Assembly (NCBI GenBank): GCA_033064195.1
Contig: JARBJD010000259.1
Span: 1 to 64,000 of the forward strand
DNA length: 64,000 nucleotides
DNA from: Blattamonas nauphoetae
Taxonomy: Eukaryota; Preaxostyla; Oxymonadida
Direction: 5' to 3'
In this document: in pieces, positions 1 to 11,732 of the stretch
Layout: each line of letters starts with the position of its first letter
Position numbering within the stretch: the stretch's first letter is position 1
Notes under the pieces: model-generated
What the model saw: only the letters and a program-made list of their open reading frames with translations
The model's database searches: none
What the model was told of the DNA's origin: nothing
Position numbers and translations under genes: made by a program

Positions 1-543
1 TGATCCTACGTTCGACAGAGTTCAAACCAATACTGAACGTTCCGCCCATGTGAAAGTGAAATACGATGATGCATTTCTCCATTTCTCTTTGGAACTCTCT
101 GAATCAAGCTGCGTATGAAGGAAATTATGGACAATCAATGGCAGAACAAGTCACAGATGAATGCAGAAGATCTCTTTGACTCACTTTACATTGATGACTT
201 CTCAGTGAAGAATCTCAAACGATTATCCTTCTTGATGACTGTCGTAGAATCCTTGGGGAACGTAGAACATCAAAATAGAATGACAATGATGGACTTATTG
301 GAAAATCGACAACCGAAATTCACATTCTTTCTGACAATGCATGAGCTCTTCAGTTTGTCAGCAGACATGAAGTCAAACATTGATTCAATGTGGATTTTTG
401 GAGGATTCAACAAAGAACAGATCAGTCGAGTCTATCCTCAGTTAGACTCACCAATTGATATTCGACAATTCTGGAATGTCTATCAAAGGAAACAAAATGT
501 GAAGCAATCATTCTTCGATACAATACTGATGGAGTTGCTCTGA
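1..543 (+). pseudogene. Polinton packaging-ATPase-like part (C-terminal region)
   Basis: The readable part from 115 to 543 has a run reading FTFFLTMHELFSL, then a stretch predicting an Asn-Asp rich turn and an IFGGFNKEQ segment. This resembles the C-terminal half of FtsK/HerA-type genome packaging ATPases of Polintons and related viruses, where a hydrophobic strand and a helix follow the Walker motifs. Walker A and B are not in the window. Its position at the edge of the integrase/polymerase block agrees with Polinton gene sets. It could instead be an unrelated Polinton protein; the assignment is by resemblance only. Confidence 0.4.
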
Positions 544-1079
544 CAGAGATCAACAAAGAAGGGTTAAACCGGACTGTCCGATAATTCTTGAATAAGGTTT
601 CCAATTGGAGTCAGTCAGCGCTCAATTGATTCTTCAATGTCTGATAATCTTTGATCAATCGATAGTGAATTAGGAGGTGGAAGCATCGACATATCGTTTC
701 CTCAGTGCAATTCACCTCTTATTTTGTGATTCTGTATCCATCGATTTGAATCATCCTATTCAGTTTCTGAGTTGTGTACTCATTCAGTTCTTTTCTATTC
801 TTCTCCAAGTATCTCTGAAAGTCGTGGATGTTTGTGAACTCTTTCTGTTCAGGATCAAACGGTTCTAATATTTTCAGTGATGTCATTTAAATGAAATAAA
901 ATATTTGAAACATTATTGAAGTTACGAAATTAAAGCGAACGAAGTTCTGAGGTCAGAAGACCGAATTCAGCAATGAACTCTGGAGTTAAGTCGTCAATTG
1001 AGTCTGCATGGAACTTGGTGTGTTGGATTGGAACGTACACAATTTTGACGGAGACATGTGAGTCCATTCAGTAGAGTAG
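544..1079. other. no gene seen between ATPase-like part and integrase
   Basis: AT-rich stretch inside the Polinton between the converging ATPase-like and integrase parts. Only short open frames without recognisable motifs are present. It probably holds the 3' ends of the two facing transcription units. Confidence 0.4.
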
Positions 1080-1900
1080 CTACAACATTCCGTGTTTGTA
1101 TTCAATGAATTTCCCCACGAATTGAAACTGTCTACGCTTCTTCTGAAACTTGGCAACAGTTCCGTCAAGATGGATCAACAGAATGTTTCCTGGTTTGTAT
1201 TTCCATAACATCTGTGTTGTCTGTTGTCTTTGGATGTTCTTCAATTGTTCTTCACAACTGGAGATATACAGTGCTTCGATTTCACGATTGTTTTGTGCCT
1301 GCTGTGGAGTGAACTTGTTCCAGTACGCTCGATGTGGAGTCATGTTGTAGTATTCCACCATCTGATTCATCAGTGAATGATTTGCCATTTGTGTTGCATT
1401 GTCTTGGAATCCATCTCTGATTGTTCTGATCACTCGATCAACAATTCGATTGTGATTTGTGAATGGTGAACTTGTGAAATATGTGCTGACATTCTGATCC
1501 TTGAAAACTCTGATGCTTCTCCACTTGTCCATGCTGCTTCACCATCACCTCGAATGTTGTTCGTAGACTCCACGATGATTATCAGATCGTTGATTGCAGT
1601 CTTGACTTTGCTCCATGATTTATCAGAACAGGAACAACCAGGTATTTGGTGTTGATGTTAATTGCGAAGAGGTATATCTGAAGTACTGTTTTCGACGTTG
1701 GTGATTGAATGAAACCAGATCAATTTCCCATGATCGAACTTGGGAGAAAGTATGGTCGATCACAATTCTGTGGAACCTTTCTGTCTGATGTCTTCTGTGG
1801 ATCACCAGTAATTGCTTTGGACATGAACTGCATTTTTGATCGAAATGGATACACAATTTTTCCGTTGTTTTAGGAATCATTGGTGGATCAATTCTCATTC
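1080..1900 (-). pseudogene. Polinton retroviral-type integrase (rve family), broken
   Basis: The downstream part (1080-1532) reads as the end of an rve/DDE integrase core and its C-terminal domain: a TSSPFTNHNRIVDRVIRTIR stretch followed by a helix with N-Q-M-V-E-Y-Y-N and a basic tail with an SH3/chromo-like YKPGNILLIHLDG strand pattern. The region upstream to about 1900 continues the core. In Polintons this enzyme joins element ends to the host DNA. It is broken. It lies beside the polymerase on the same strand, as is usual for the group. Confidence 0.6.
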
Positions 1901-2378
1901 TGTCACTTCCTTTCTCTCTCTGAATTTTCCTCGGATGTGCAGCACTCCATCTATGATCATATTCCTCATACCAATCCTGAAATGATCTTCCTCGAATGGG
2001 ATTTGTTTTGTGTGAGTCAGAATGAAGTCAAGATCTTCGTTCGCAATCTTTCTGTTTATCGAGGCTCGAACGAATGTGTCTCTGTTCATTTTATTTGCAT
2101 CCAGAATGTGTGCTGCGGATTATTGGAGTTCTCAGCTTTGATCTGTTCATCTTCTGAATCGTTTCTCTGTTGATGATCAAACAATCCTTTCATATGTGCC
2201 AACATTGAGCACTTGTTGCGTCGTAGGTTCGTAGTGTCTGATCTCTCTCACCGGGTGTTTGGACGCAGTTGTTCTGATTGACATTGGTGGATTGGAATAA
2301 TGACATCATCCTCCTCCTCTTCAAATCTCCTCTCCTTCATTGGATATTCATATTCAAACCCCATTGATTTCAAGTTTC
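1901..2378. other. undetermined Polinton sequence
   Basis: Lies between the integrase and the next readable Polinton protein. Open frames of 60-100 codons occur on both strands, but none has a motif that I can name. Confidence 0.3.
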
Positions 2379-2819
2379 TCATCTGTCCAGAACTAGGTCT
2401 TCAGGTGATTGAATTGCTATTGGTCTTTGCACTGGAATTGGTATTGGTCTTGCCTCTGCAGGCCTTCGAATCCGTGGTGAAGAATTCACTCCCTGATTCA
2501 CCTCGTGATGATAAAATTGATATGCTTCGAATGCAAGTTTAGCAGTGCTATCCCGAATACGAACTCCTAGGAAGTTGCTTACAAATTGTTGAACTACTCT
2601 TCTTCCATCAGGTAGTGATAATTCAGGAGATAAACCTCCATTGAACCAATCCTCGAAGTATGTTTCATCATTTCCATCAAATGGTCCATTAGAATCAGCG
2701 CCATGATAGACAGGTAAAACGTTCGTTAAAGTCCATTTCTTTTCGACTATTTCGTTTTTGGAATGCTGTGTGCACCGAAGAAGTCTATTCACTAAAGTAT
2801 TAATCTGTCGTGTATTCAT
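2379..2819 (-). CDS. Polinton-associated protein of unknown function
   Basis: 146 residues starting MNTRQINTLVNRLLRCT. The middle has a G-P-F-D-G-N-D-E-T-Y-F-E-D-W acidic/aromatic patch, followed by SLPDGRRVVQQFVSNFLG and a Pro/Arg-rich tail with IPIPVQRP. No membrane segment or signal peptide is evident. It sits 24 bases upstream of the polymerase block's downstream end, on the same strand, so it is probably one of the element's own genes (a minor structural protein is possible). I do not recognise the family. Confidence 0.4.
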   Translation of the reverse strand: MNTRQINTLVNRLLRCTQHSKNEIVEKKWTLTNVLPVYHGADSNGPFDGNDETYFEDWFNGGLSPELSLPDGRRVVQQFVSNFLGVRIRDSTAKLAFEAYQFYHHEVNQGVNSSPRIRRPAEARPIPIPVQRPIAIQSPEDLVLDR

Positions 2820-2842
2820 TATTACAAAAATGAAGTTTGTGT

Positions 2843-5800
2843 TTATTCAATTATAAAATCAGTAGCTTTCAGTCCATGAATGAATGGAGGACACGATTCA
2901 TTTTCAAGTACGATTGCCTTCAGATGAATTCCACTGAGACTAAGTTTCTGTTGTTGTATTTTCGCTATCTCAAATCCATTACTGTCCTCTTCGCTCACGA
3001 TTCTTCTCGTCTGGAACGCATCATTCTGATGCTTGAACCGTTTTACGGTGAAGTTCAATGTGGTTGTCACAGTTTTCTCTCCATTCAGGCACTTCATATA
3101 ATCGTCACTTGTGATATTTGTTTTCTTTAGAGACACTCCCTTGATCTTGCATTTCTCATCGAGAGAGTAACACTTTGGAGCTAGACAGATCATCTGTTCA
3201 CCTTCCTTTTCAATTGCTAGTCCTAACAGCTTCTTCTCATCATCAACTCCTTTTTCAGGGTTGGGAAACCATTCATATTTGTGAGCATCATAGAATTCCT
3301 TGTCAGCAATCACGTGTTCAAATTGTTGATGAATTCCAGCATTCGGATCACCTGCAATTGCCCAATATGCAGAGTCAGTGTCTCCTTCACAGAAGTGAAT
3401 CTTCTTCATGTCTAAACACTTGTACATGAAGTTGTAGATGAAATTCAGATACCAGAACTTGGCATTGTCGAGTGTGAACACCGCTTCTTGTAGACATGTT
3501 TTACATGATGCTTTCTCTCTGTCTTCGATCACGATATAGTTGTCCTCATTGATCTCTCTTGTTGCCACAAATCCTTTCATCATCTGTTTCAAATATGTTC
3601 TCTTCTCATTGCAGATTGTGATTGAGTTGTATTTCTCAGTGTTCATTCCATCGTATCCATAACTCCCATTCAAGTTGGTCTTACAGAACTGTTCCTTTCC
3701 TTTGTTTCCAACCTTCATTGCTTCTATTCGATCATTCATGAATGATGTCACAAATGGTTCAAATCCTGCATGTCTCGAGAACACTATCACACTCTTAATG
3801 TCATCAAGAATGAAGTGGCAATAGTCGATGAGGAACCACAGATAGTATGTCGAAAAGAACATATACTGATCGTGAGTGCTCAAGAGTTGAGTCAGCTTCC
3901 GTTGTTTGTCATCAGTCTTCAATCCATGTTTCTTCATCAGTGAATATGTCTTCTCTCCAATGTTTTCTTCTGTTGTATTGACCACAATGTTTCTGAAGAT
4001 TGGTGGGAAGTTAATGAAATCATTAATATATTTCTCATCTATGTGTCCTTTCAGTTCTGCAACGAACAATGTCTTCTGATTTTTGTCCTCTATAATCTTC
4101 CTGCATTCTTTATCTCCTGTTGCTGTGTACAAACATCGTCCTGGCATGTACATTCTGTGTTTAGTGTATGGATTGTTCTTGTTCTTGATGGATGAGAAAG
4201 CACTTGGATAAAGAGAGTTGAAATCAACACCACAGACATGAGTCATTTTATGTTCTGTATCAGTGGAGACAACCTTTCCATCTTCATATGTGAAGTGATT
4301 GATTGGTGTCACGTCTTTAATGTTCTGTCGATGTTGAACATTCGATAATCCACCAGTCACAGCTGCTCTAAGTTTATGATATGTTTGCTCGTGTGTCAGA
4401 GTCATTGGTAGTGATTTCCAGATGCAATACTTCTTCAGTTGAATTCTCAATCTTGTGAGATGCTCATCTTTGTCTGACTTGTAGGTGTTGCAGTAATCAC
4501 AGCAGATCTTCACGTTCTCTTTTGAATGTCCTTTCAGATTGTGTCTATCAATGTAGGTTTGACTGCTTGTGAGAAGTGACATTTGCAGATATAGCACACT
4601 TTCTTGCACTGTTGAACAAACCTCATAGTCTGCTTCAGTGACATTGTTGGTAGAATTGCGATGAGCTTTCTGGTCTTGGTACCTGTACGCTGCACTTTGT
4701 ATTTCCAGTATTGCTTGGTGATTTTTATTTCTCAGATTGATCCTCCATTGAAATCATCATCGATATCAAAGTCCTTGTAGGCATGCATACTTGATTGCAG
4801 ATGCATTTGCGGATAATGAGAGATTGTGCAACATGTCCACTTTGTATTGGAAGTTCAGATCAATGAGATTATCCAAAGGTGCAATCATACATTCGACATC
4901 TCTGATGTTGTAGAATTTCAGATATTCCCATCTGTTCTTGAATCCTTGCTTGTTCCAATCATCAAGGTACAATTGGTAATCTGTGTCAGATTTCACTATT
5001 GTTCAGACTGGAATAGAATTCATATTTGGAGAATGGTTCTTGTTTGCTCAACACTGTATCGTAGTCAGATGAATCAAACGATTCGTACGCAAAGAATGAT
5101 TTCTGAAGAGTCGTCTTTCCTCCAAAAGCCTTCACTGCATTATCCAAAGTCATTGGTCCTGTGTATGACATCATGTCAATAAAGCGAAGCACCTGTTGTG
5201 TTTTCTCGTGTCTGATCAACACTTGTTTGTACTGTGTTGTTGATCCAAGGAAGCTCACCACTTTCCAATCCTTGTCAACGAGATCACGGAATATGAGATT
5301 GATGTCGAATCTGGAGCTGTTGAATCCAATCACACTGACTTCATTTTGTGAAGGTATTTCTGGATCCTCGTACAGGTTGTCATCCCGTACTGTCTCTGCA
5401 TATTTGAAGAGTTCTCTGATCCATTGCTTTACAAAGTCTTTTCCATCTCGAAGATCAAAGTAGATTGACTTCACTCCTGATTTTGATTTGATTGCTGATG
5501 CAACGGAGAGAGGTTTCAAGTGTGAGATCAATTGTGTATTGTCATCAGAGAATAGATTGTCAAGAATGAGATCTTCCATTGTTTCGAAATCGTAAGTAAT
5601 GTAGTATTGTGTTGGTTTGAATTCGTTTTGTCTCTTATGTGCCATCAGAAATTCATACGTTCGATTGTTGAGGATATGTGGAACATATGGTCTTGGTGTC
5701 TTATCAAGGGAGATCTTCTTCACATGTTTTCCATCAAGTTCTTTACACTCTCTGAGATGCTTCTCAAAATCTCTGCTGTAGTTTTTATTCTTCACTTGGA

Positions 5801-7235
5801 ATCCTCTTGATTGACAATATGGGCAGAGTTTGTATCCAGTGATTTTCTCAGGATCTACAATAAACATCACATGAACGAGAGTTGACGTCAGTGGAATCAT
5901 CAGGATGGGAAGAACACGAGCATCATCATTTTCGTTGACATACGACTGACTGAGGAAGTATCGTTTCTTGTCTTCGTCAAATTCATAAATGTGAACAGTG
6001 ATGTTGAATACTTGCATTGCTTTCTCAATGTCACATGCAATATCAAATCCAGGATAATTCTGAAGATGTGGGGTCAATTGTCGAGATTGGAGATGAGTGA
6101 GATTCATCCATTGTGCGAACAATCTGTAGGCTTCACTGTTCCTCATATTGATAGATATTTTCTTGCCTTGAACTTCAGGAAGTGTGAGGAATGATAGCGC
6201 TTGAAAGAAGCAGATATTGCACTCAGAATCGATGTATCGAACATTCCTCGTTTTGATGTGTTCAGTGAGAATTGCATTGGCTTTTCCTGCGACTGGGAAT
6301 CGATAGACTGCAACCAGTATGGAGTGGAATGCAATGTACATTGTCTTCGTATCCATCAGTGTTCTCTCTTGAGATTCTTTGATTAGATTGATTGCATATT
6401 TTGAATACTCATTGATGTCGCCTGAACTTCTGATCACAGTTGGGAAGCTCTTCGATGTGTTCTCCAGTTCTGGTCTGAAGTCATTGTATGTTGTCTCATC
6501 TTTGTCTTTTCTCTCGATGATCTTTCCAAAGTCAATACTAATCTTGAATGGATGATCTTTCTCTTTGTCGAACACTGCTTTAGTGAAGGTTGTGATTTCC
6601 TCGACATTCTTCAGATGATTGTGGAAGTACAGCTGATATGGTTTTCCATTGTCTTCAACCTTCTCGACCTCATTCTTTTTGAACTTCCTTCGTGCATCCA
6701 TGAGACAAGAATTGAATGCTGCTTTGTCTCGTGGTTCAGCTAATAATATGCATTCTTCAAATCCCTCAAATGTCTGCACTTCTCTCTTTTCCATTTGTTC
6801 ATTTTTCTTCTGAATGATTAACAGATTCTTCATCCAATGATCCATCAGCTTCTCTTCAATTGATTTCAGTTTCCACGTCATTTTGAACACTTGCTTTTTC
6901 AGTTCATCTTTGTTCACTCTTGGATTTTCTTTCATGATTTGCATTCTTGCTTTGCTGTCTTCTTCATTCATCATTGCATTGTTATTGTGCTCTTCCAGTT
7001 TGTGAATAAAATCATCAATCTGATAGTTGGTAATATTCCTTATCTCTCCTTCAAAATGGAGATCTGGATTCTTGAGCATTGACAGGAGATATGCACGATG
7101 ATGTTGGTAGTTTCTAATGTTTGGATTATACGTTCGATCATAGCCATGTTCATCCTTGAATTCAAAGGTGGTGTTTGGAAATAGTGTTCTAATTTTCGTG
7201 ATGCTGTCTGTGACATATTTCAGTGTCGCCGCCAT
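2843..7235 (-). pseudogene. polB: Polinton protein-primed family B DNA polymerase (PolB), broken
   Basis: A large family B polymerase of the protein-primed type (DNA_pol_B_2). Reading from the 5' end (high coordinates): an N-terminal region; a segment with the look of an OTU-type cysteine peptidase (D-S-E-C-N-I-C-F-F-Q-A-L with a later H-V-M-F-I); a small zinc-finger-like CPYC...HLREC; the exonuclease domain with an ITYDFETME Exo I motif and a GFNSSRFD Exo II motif; then the polymerase domain with SLYPS (motif A), NLNGSYG (motif B) and GDTDS (motif C). The domain order is that of Maverick polymerases. The gene is broken in a few places and is treated as a fossil. It would have copied the element from a terminal protein primer. 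Confidence 0.8.
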
Positions 7236-7277
7236 TTACTACAAAATAAAAAATCCGAAAAAAAAAAAGTTGAGCGT

Positions 7278-7667
7278 TTATTTCTGTTTTCTCTGATGGG
7301 GCTTTATCGTTGCCTTTAGCCAGGAATCAAGTCTAATTCTGAACACTTCACTTCCGCCAATCTCTCGATATGTGAATGGAACCAGAACTTTGGTGTACTC
7401 ACCTACGAGTTCACAATTGTATTTCTTCAGTTCATTTTCGACGAATGATTGAGTGTAGTGTCGACGTTTTGCTATGTGTGGTCGGTTTCCTTGATTCCAC
7501 AACTTTGGTTTTATTCTCCATTCAACTCCCTCATGAACATACGTCACCGGCACATTATTTCTGACATACTCAGAGACCAGCGAACAGTTCTCTTCTCTCA
7601 TTGATTCAATAAATGCTTGTTCTGAACATACTCGACGTCGTTCGTTGTACATCGCAGTTGGATTCAT
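7278..7667 (-). CDS. small Polinton protein with two copies of a about 55-residue module
   Basis: 129 residues. Two similar modules follow each other: C-S-L-V-S-E-Y-V-R-N-N-V-P-V-T-Y and C-E-L-V-G-E-Y-T-K-V-L-V-P-F-T-Y, each followed by a Trp/Arg-rich strand (VEWRIKPKLW; VFRIRLDSWL). This resembles repeat modules found in proteins of large DNA viruses that alternate helix, 'GEY' and beta strands, but the Cys pairs of the zinc-binding forms are absent. It begins 42 bases upstream of the polymerase start on the same strand. The function is unknown. Confidence 0.45.
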   Translation of the reverse strand: MNPTAMYNERRRVCSEQAFIESMREENCSLVSEYVRNNVPVTYVHEGVEWRIKPKLWNQGNRPHIAKRRHYTQSFVENELKKYNCELVGEYTKVLVPFTYREIGGSEVFRIRLDSWLKATIKPHQRKQK

Positions 7668-7848
7668 TTAATACAAATTAAAAAATTCAAAAATAAAATT
7701 TCATTCGTGTTTTTTTTCATTTGAGATCTTCCTCGACTTCGATTCTGTCATCGATGGGTTCGATCAGTCTTGTTTGATCAGAGAAAGTCCTTCAATGGGA
7801 CATGATCCTTTCTTCTCGTTCCTGCCTGCTCTTTACCGTTTGATTTAG

Positions 7849-9440
7849 GTGTGTTACGCTTTCTACTTTCACATTTGTTCTCTCTTCTTTTTTGTCTCTT
7901 CATTCTTGTTCTCGATCCTTCACTTTTTTCTGTCTCTCTCGTTCAGGTACATCACATTGTTTTATGAACGGTGGTTTCATTCCCGACTTGTTTTGAACAG
8001 GTTTGCTCCATTTTTGAATTCATTCTTTCCTAAAACTTACTTATGTACCAACGCCGATCAAACCGAAAGTGGACCTGAAGATCAGGTACACAAATGCGTT
8101 TTATCGCTTAAAAGTATGTCTCTCGTGATTTACCAAACAGGTATTCTCTTCTTTTTTATTCATCTTTTCATAAAACATCTTCATGTACTCGATCTGTGTG
8201 ATCATCAAACTCAGGTACACTATTGCGTCTTATGACCAGAAAGTGCTGTTCACTGAATATTTGAAACAGGTTTGCTCTCTTTTTGTATTATCTCTTTATA
8301 AGACACAATGACGTACCAGAATTTTCACTTCACTTTTGTCATTCTCTTTTCTGGTACACCACTTCACTTTATACTCTCATTTTCACTTCATTGTCAGTTT
8401 TTTCTCATTGTCTCTCACTTTTTACAAAATTAAAATTTAAAATGATGTGAAAAAATTTTGATCCTCATCTTTGCTCGAGAAACTTCGTGATTCATCGATA
8501 AAATTGTATGCGTTGGTACACCACTTTGTTTTACTTTCATTCAACTTTCATTTCACTTTTTACACTTCACCACTCTTCGATTTGTGCTCTTCATTTTTTC
8601 TAAAACACAACGGTGTACCAACAAAACGCGATCTGAAGTGATCATCCAGATCAGGTACACCACTTCACCTTATCGTTTCATTTCACAACTATTTGATTTC
8701 AATTCTCTTTTTTATCAAAACAAGGTAGAACACAGAACTAAAAATGTTTGATCGTCAAGATAAAAACGAACTGTAAGATCTGGTACATGAATGTGTTTTA
8801 TCACTTCAAACCTTGTTTCACTTCACAATTTTGATCTCTTTATTGACATTTTGCTCTAATCTTTCATAAAACACACTGGTGTACCAACGAGACTCAATCT
8901 GAAATGATCGGTGAGATCTGGTACATGAATGTGTTTTATCGTTTAGTTCTCACTTCAATCATTGTTTTTTACTCTTGTTTTCTGAAATTTTGATGAACGC
9001 GTTCATAAGGTGAAGTGGTGTACCAACGAAGTGAGAAAAACAATGATTGGAGAGATCTGGTACGTCACTTCACTTTATCGTTGCTAACATTGTTTCACTT
9101 CACAATTTTACTCTAATTAGAAACATTTTTGATGAACGCGTTCATAAAGTGAAGTGGTGTACCAACGAAATGCGAAAAACAATGATCGTTCAGATCTGGT
9201 ACGAGATTTTGTTTTATCGTTTACTTTTCACTTCACTCACTCTTTTTTTCTCTTTGTTTGTGAAATTTTGACAAACCCGTTCATAAGGTGAAGTGGTGTA
9301 CCAACGGAACGCAAAGGATCAAGATCGCTCCGATCTGGTACATGATTTTGTTTTATCGTCTCATTCTCACTTCACTCACTTGTTTTTCCTCTTTTTTTGT
9401 GAAATTTGTCTGAACACGTTCGTAAATCTCAATACTTACC
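7849..9440. repeat. field of about 139-bp repeats with paired inverted motifs
   Basis: Two short motifs alternate. One reads CATAAAACACACTGGTGTACC (and variants with CATAAGGTGAAGTGGTGTACC); the other, GATCTGGTACATGAATGTG then TTTTATCG, is close to its reverse complement. The first occurs near 8030, 8600, 8870, 9003, 9141, 9280 and (decayed) 9417; the second near 8082, 8650, 8778, 8918, 9053, 9192 and 9331. From 8.87 kb onward the spacing is 133-139 bp, so these are tandem units, each able to fold into a hairpin. This is probably part of the Polinton terminal region. The short open frames here are not convincing genes. Confidence 0.6.
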
Positions 9441-10633
9441 CACAATTTTCACATCTTCCGTCTCAGCCTTTGCTATCATACTTACCCACTTCATTGTTGC
9501 TTCATTCACATTCTTTTGTTCCAATTAAGCAAAAAAGTTGATAAAAAATGAGTTGTTGTGATGTGCTCGTGAGGTGTAGACGGTCGAAAGAATGCTCGTG
9601 AGATGACGAAAATGAAGAGGAATGACGAAGAGATTGAATGTGAAACGGTGAAAGAAAGATGAGAGAAGAAAGGGGTTGAAGGTGTTTTTGAAGTGACAAA
9701 AACGGTGAAAACGTGAGATGTTGAAACACGAAAATGTGACATTATGGAACAACTATCCGACAAAAGTGTCTCGAAATTTGAGCACAGCTTTGTCGGACAG
9801 TGAGAATGAAGGATTTGTGGGAGAAAATCGGGACAAAAATTCATATAGTGAAAATGTTGGCGGAAATGATGCGTCAAATGTGTGATGTGAAAAACCGACC
9901 CTCCAGAGAGAACTAATGTCACCAGTCAACTCGAAATCTCAAAAAAGCGTCGCTTGAATGTAATTGTGAAGTGGTTGACGTGAAAATCGTTAAAAATGAA
10001 AATTGACAAAAAAGTGTCCGAAGGATCGTGACGTGAAATGGTTCATACCTAAAGTCGCCAAAAGGCGTTCTTAACCGATCTAATGCTAAAAAGGCGTCAT
10101 AAGAGGACGATTCCTGAGCGAAAGATGATGGAAGACAGGGTCCATACCTTATCTCGGAAATTTCGACTCGTAAAAATCCTCAATGGGTCGGATCAAACTT
10201 TTTCCAAAATGTGTTTTTATCGCGAATCTCACCTTTCAAAATCGATTTTGTAATTTTAGAAGATGTTTGAGGTGAATTTGAGCCATAAAGTGGTTGTTAG
10301 TAGCGAAATCTGAAAATCGACTTTTTGGTCACTTTTTTGACCACTGTTCGGTACGTAGCTCCACGAATTCTCAACCGATTTTCATCGGGATTGTTTTGAT
10401 CGACGACTCACATCGTCCCCGACATATTAGAATTTTTTTTCGATTTTTTTCGAAGTGGTTCTCAAGTTGGATTCACCTTGTTCGAGTTCAAAAGTGAAAA
10501 ACATCGAAAAAAGTGACAACATTTTTGGAATACGACAAAAATTTGCTTCAAAAATGACGCTTAAAATGAGGTCGAAATATTGGACATATTTCTGGAATTT
10601 AGGTCAAATATTGGCATCATTGAAATGTCCTAA
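9441..10633. other. no gene seen; junction between Polinton and host RING gene
   Basis: AT-rich sequence with many poly-T and poly-A runs, repeated 'aaaaggcgt' words near 9940-10100 and a short inverted repeat around 9755-9800 (cgacaaaag / ctttgtcgg). No frame carries a recognisable domain. It should contain the right end of the Polinton and whatever removed the 5' end of the RING gene, but I cannot place either border. Confidence 0.35.
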
Positions 10634-11584
10634 ATTCCTTTTAATACAAGATTTAGAAATGGTCAATCGGAATTGACTTTCAACTTTGGTTTTCAACGAT
10701 TATTTCAATCTGGTTCCCAAATCGTCTACTATACTACTCCCCTCTTCTACGATGCCCTGTTCGAGTGGGACCAGCTCTACAGACCTCTTTTCTCCATCAT
10801 CTCGTCTCTCCCCGCCCTGCTCAACGGAGATTTCGATGGCTCGAGTGTCTCTTCAGCAATCAACCAGTTCTTGCTCGCCTGGAGCTCGCTCTCGCTTATT
10901 TTGATGGACGTCGGGACGGATGTCGTGCGGACGGTGTGGAAGGTGCTTGTGGGGATCAAGAACCAGAAATGGACGAAGATGAAGACGCTGAGCGTGGCGG
11001 AGATGAGGCGGCTGAACGACGACATGTGCTCGATCTGTCGAACGAGTTTGTGGGAGGGCTTGGAAGATCAGAGGGAGGAGGGACAGAACGAGGAGGATGT
11101 GAGTGCAAGCGAGGAGCAGAGAGAAGAGAGGCAGAACGAACCGAATGAGGGTGAGAGTGACGACCAGGCAGAAGAGACGCATAACGAAGAAGAGACAGAA
11201 ACTGAAGAAGAGGCTGACGAAGACGAAAAGGAGGATGACAGCGACGCTGAAATGGCGATGGAACAGGAAGTCGCACAAGACGAAGAGACAGCCTCGAACG
11301 AGCCGTATGAAGAAGAGGCAGCAATCGAAGACGCCGCAGAAGAGAACGACATCGACCCAATCCATCATTCTGAGCACGCCGATGCCGATCACGAATCGGA
11401 CGACGACAACGACGTGCATCTCCGCCGCAAATTTGAAGACGGAAGAGAAGAAGCCAACCGACGAGAGGAAAGCAGGACACCCGAACAAGACCACAACGAG
11501 CATCAGACAGACAACGACGCGGACGATCTCGCTCGCCGTCTCCAGCTCAACAGTGTCCAGTTTTTCGAGGACCAGCTGAACGAA
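10634..11584 (+). CDS. RING E3 ligase segment 1 (membrane end, first RING cysteines, acidic spacer)
   Basis: Open from 10634 after a stop at 10631. No ATG lies in frame before the membrane part, so the start is unknown. The coding look begins near LFYDALFEWDQLYRPLF; a hydrophobic helix LLAWSSLSLILM follows; then an amphipathic linker leads to MCSICRTSLW. The remaining about 180 residues are Glu/Asp-rich. The frame meets a stop only because the transposon begins with TAG directly after LNE. Confidence 0.75.
11577..11584 (+). repeat. 8-bp target duplication, left copy (TGAACGAA)
   Basis: TGAACGAA directly abuts the transposon start at 11585; the same eight bases follow its end at 15130-15137. 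In both copies they fall in the same codon phase of the RING gene (c|TG AAC GAA). Confidence 0.85.
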
Positions 11585-11660
11585 TAGGCATGGGCAGTGG
11601 TCGGTCTGAGAACATCGAGTCCAGTCCCTAAAAATAAAACAGTCGGCGACTTTTTTGAAC

Positions 11661-11731
11661 TGCCCTTTAGTCGAGTGGTAGCACATAAGCTTTTTGCTCC
11701 CCGGACCCAGGATCGAATCCCGCCAGGGTCA
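11661..11731 (+). tRNA. degenerate tRNA-like sequence
   Basis: A tRNA-style internal promoter is clear: an A-box-like TAGTCGAGTGGTAGC and a B box GGATCGAATCC, 30 bases apart, with TGCCCTT and CAGGGTC able to form most of an acceptor stem. The D stem pairs poorly and no 5-bp anticodon stem with a 7-base loop can be drawn around the run of five T's, so the anticodon cannot be called. A T-run at 11745 could end pol III transcription. It is either a decayed tRNA or a tRNA-derived (SINE-type) piece carried by the transposon. Confidence 0.4.
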
Positions 11732-11732
11732 C

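Larger units (their letters stand above)
1..9440. mobile_element. Polinton/Maverick element, partial and broken
   Basis: A block whose parts match a Polinton: a packaging-ATPase-like part on the plus strand at the left, then on the minus strand a retroviral-type integrase, an unknown protein, a protein-primed family B DNA polymerase and a small two-repeat protein, followed by a repeat-rich stretch. The left end lies outside the window. The right end is not sharply visible; I place it near 9.4 kb where the last repeat unit fades, and I could not see a 6-bp target duplication. It is broken in several places, so it is a fossil, though the proteins remain easily readable, which suggests moderate age. 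The family call rests on the polymerase plus integrase pair; the boundaries are inferred. Confidence 0.75.

Noticed and set aside
10853-11686. Long minus-strand frames opposite the acidic part of the RING gene and opposite the charged tail at 30374-32089.
   Set aside because: They mirror Glu/Lys-rich coding on the plus strand, which leaves the opposite strand free of stops.
11661-11731. Functional tRNA gene.
   Set aside because: Anticodon stem and D stem do not pair; only the promoter boxes and part of the acceptor are preserved.
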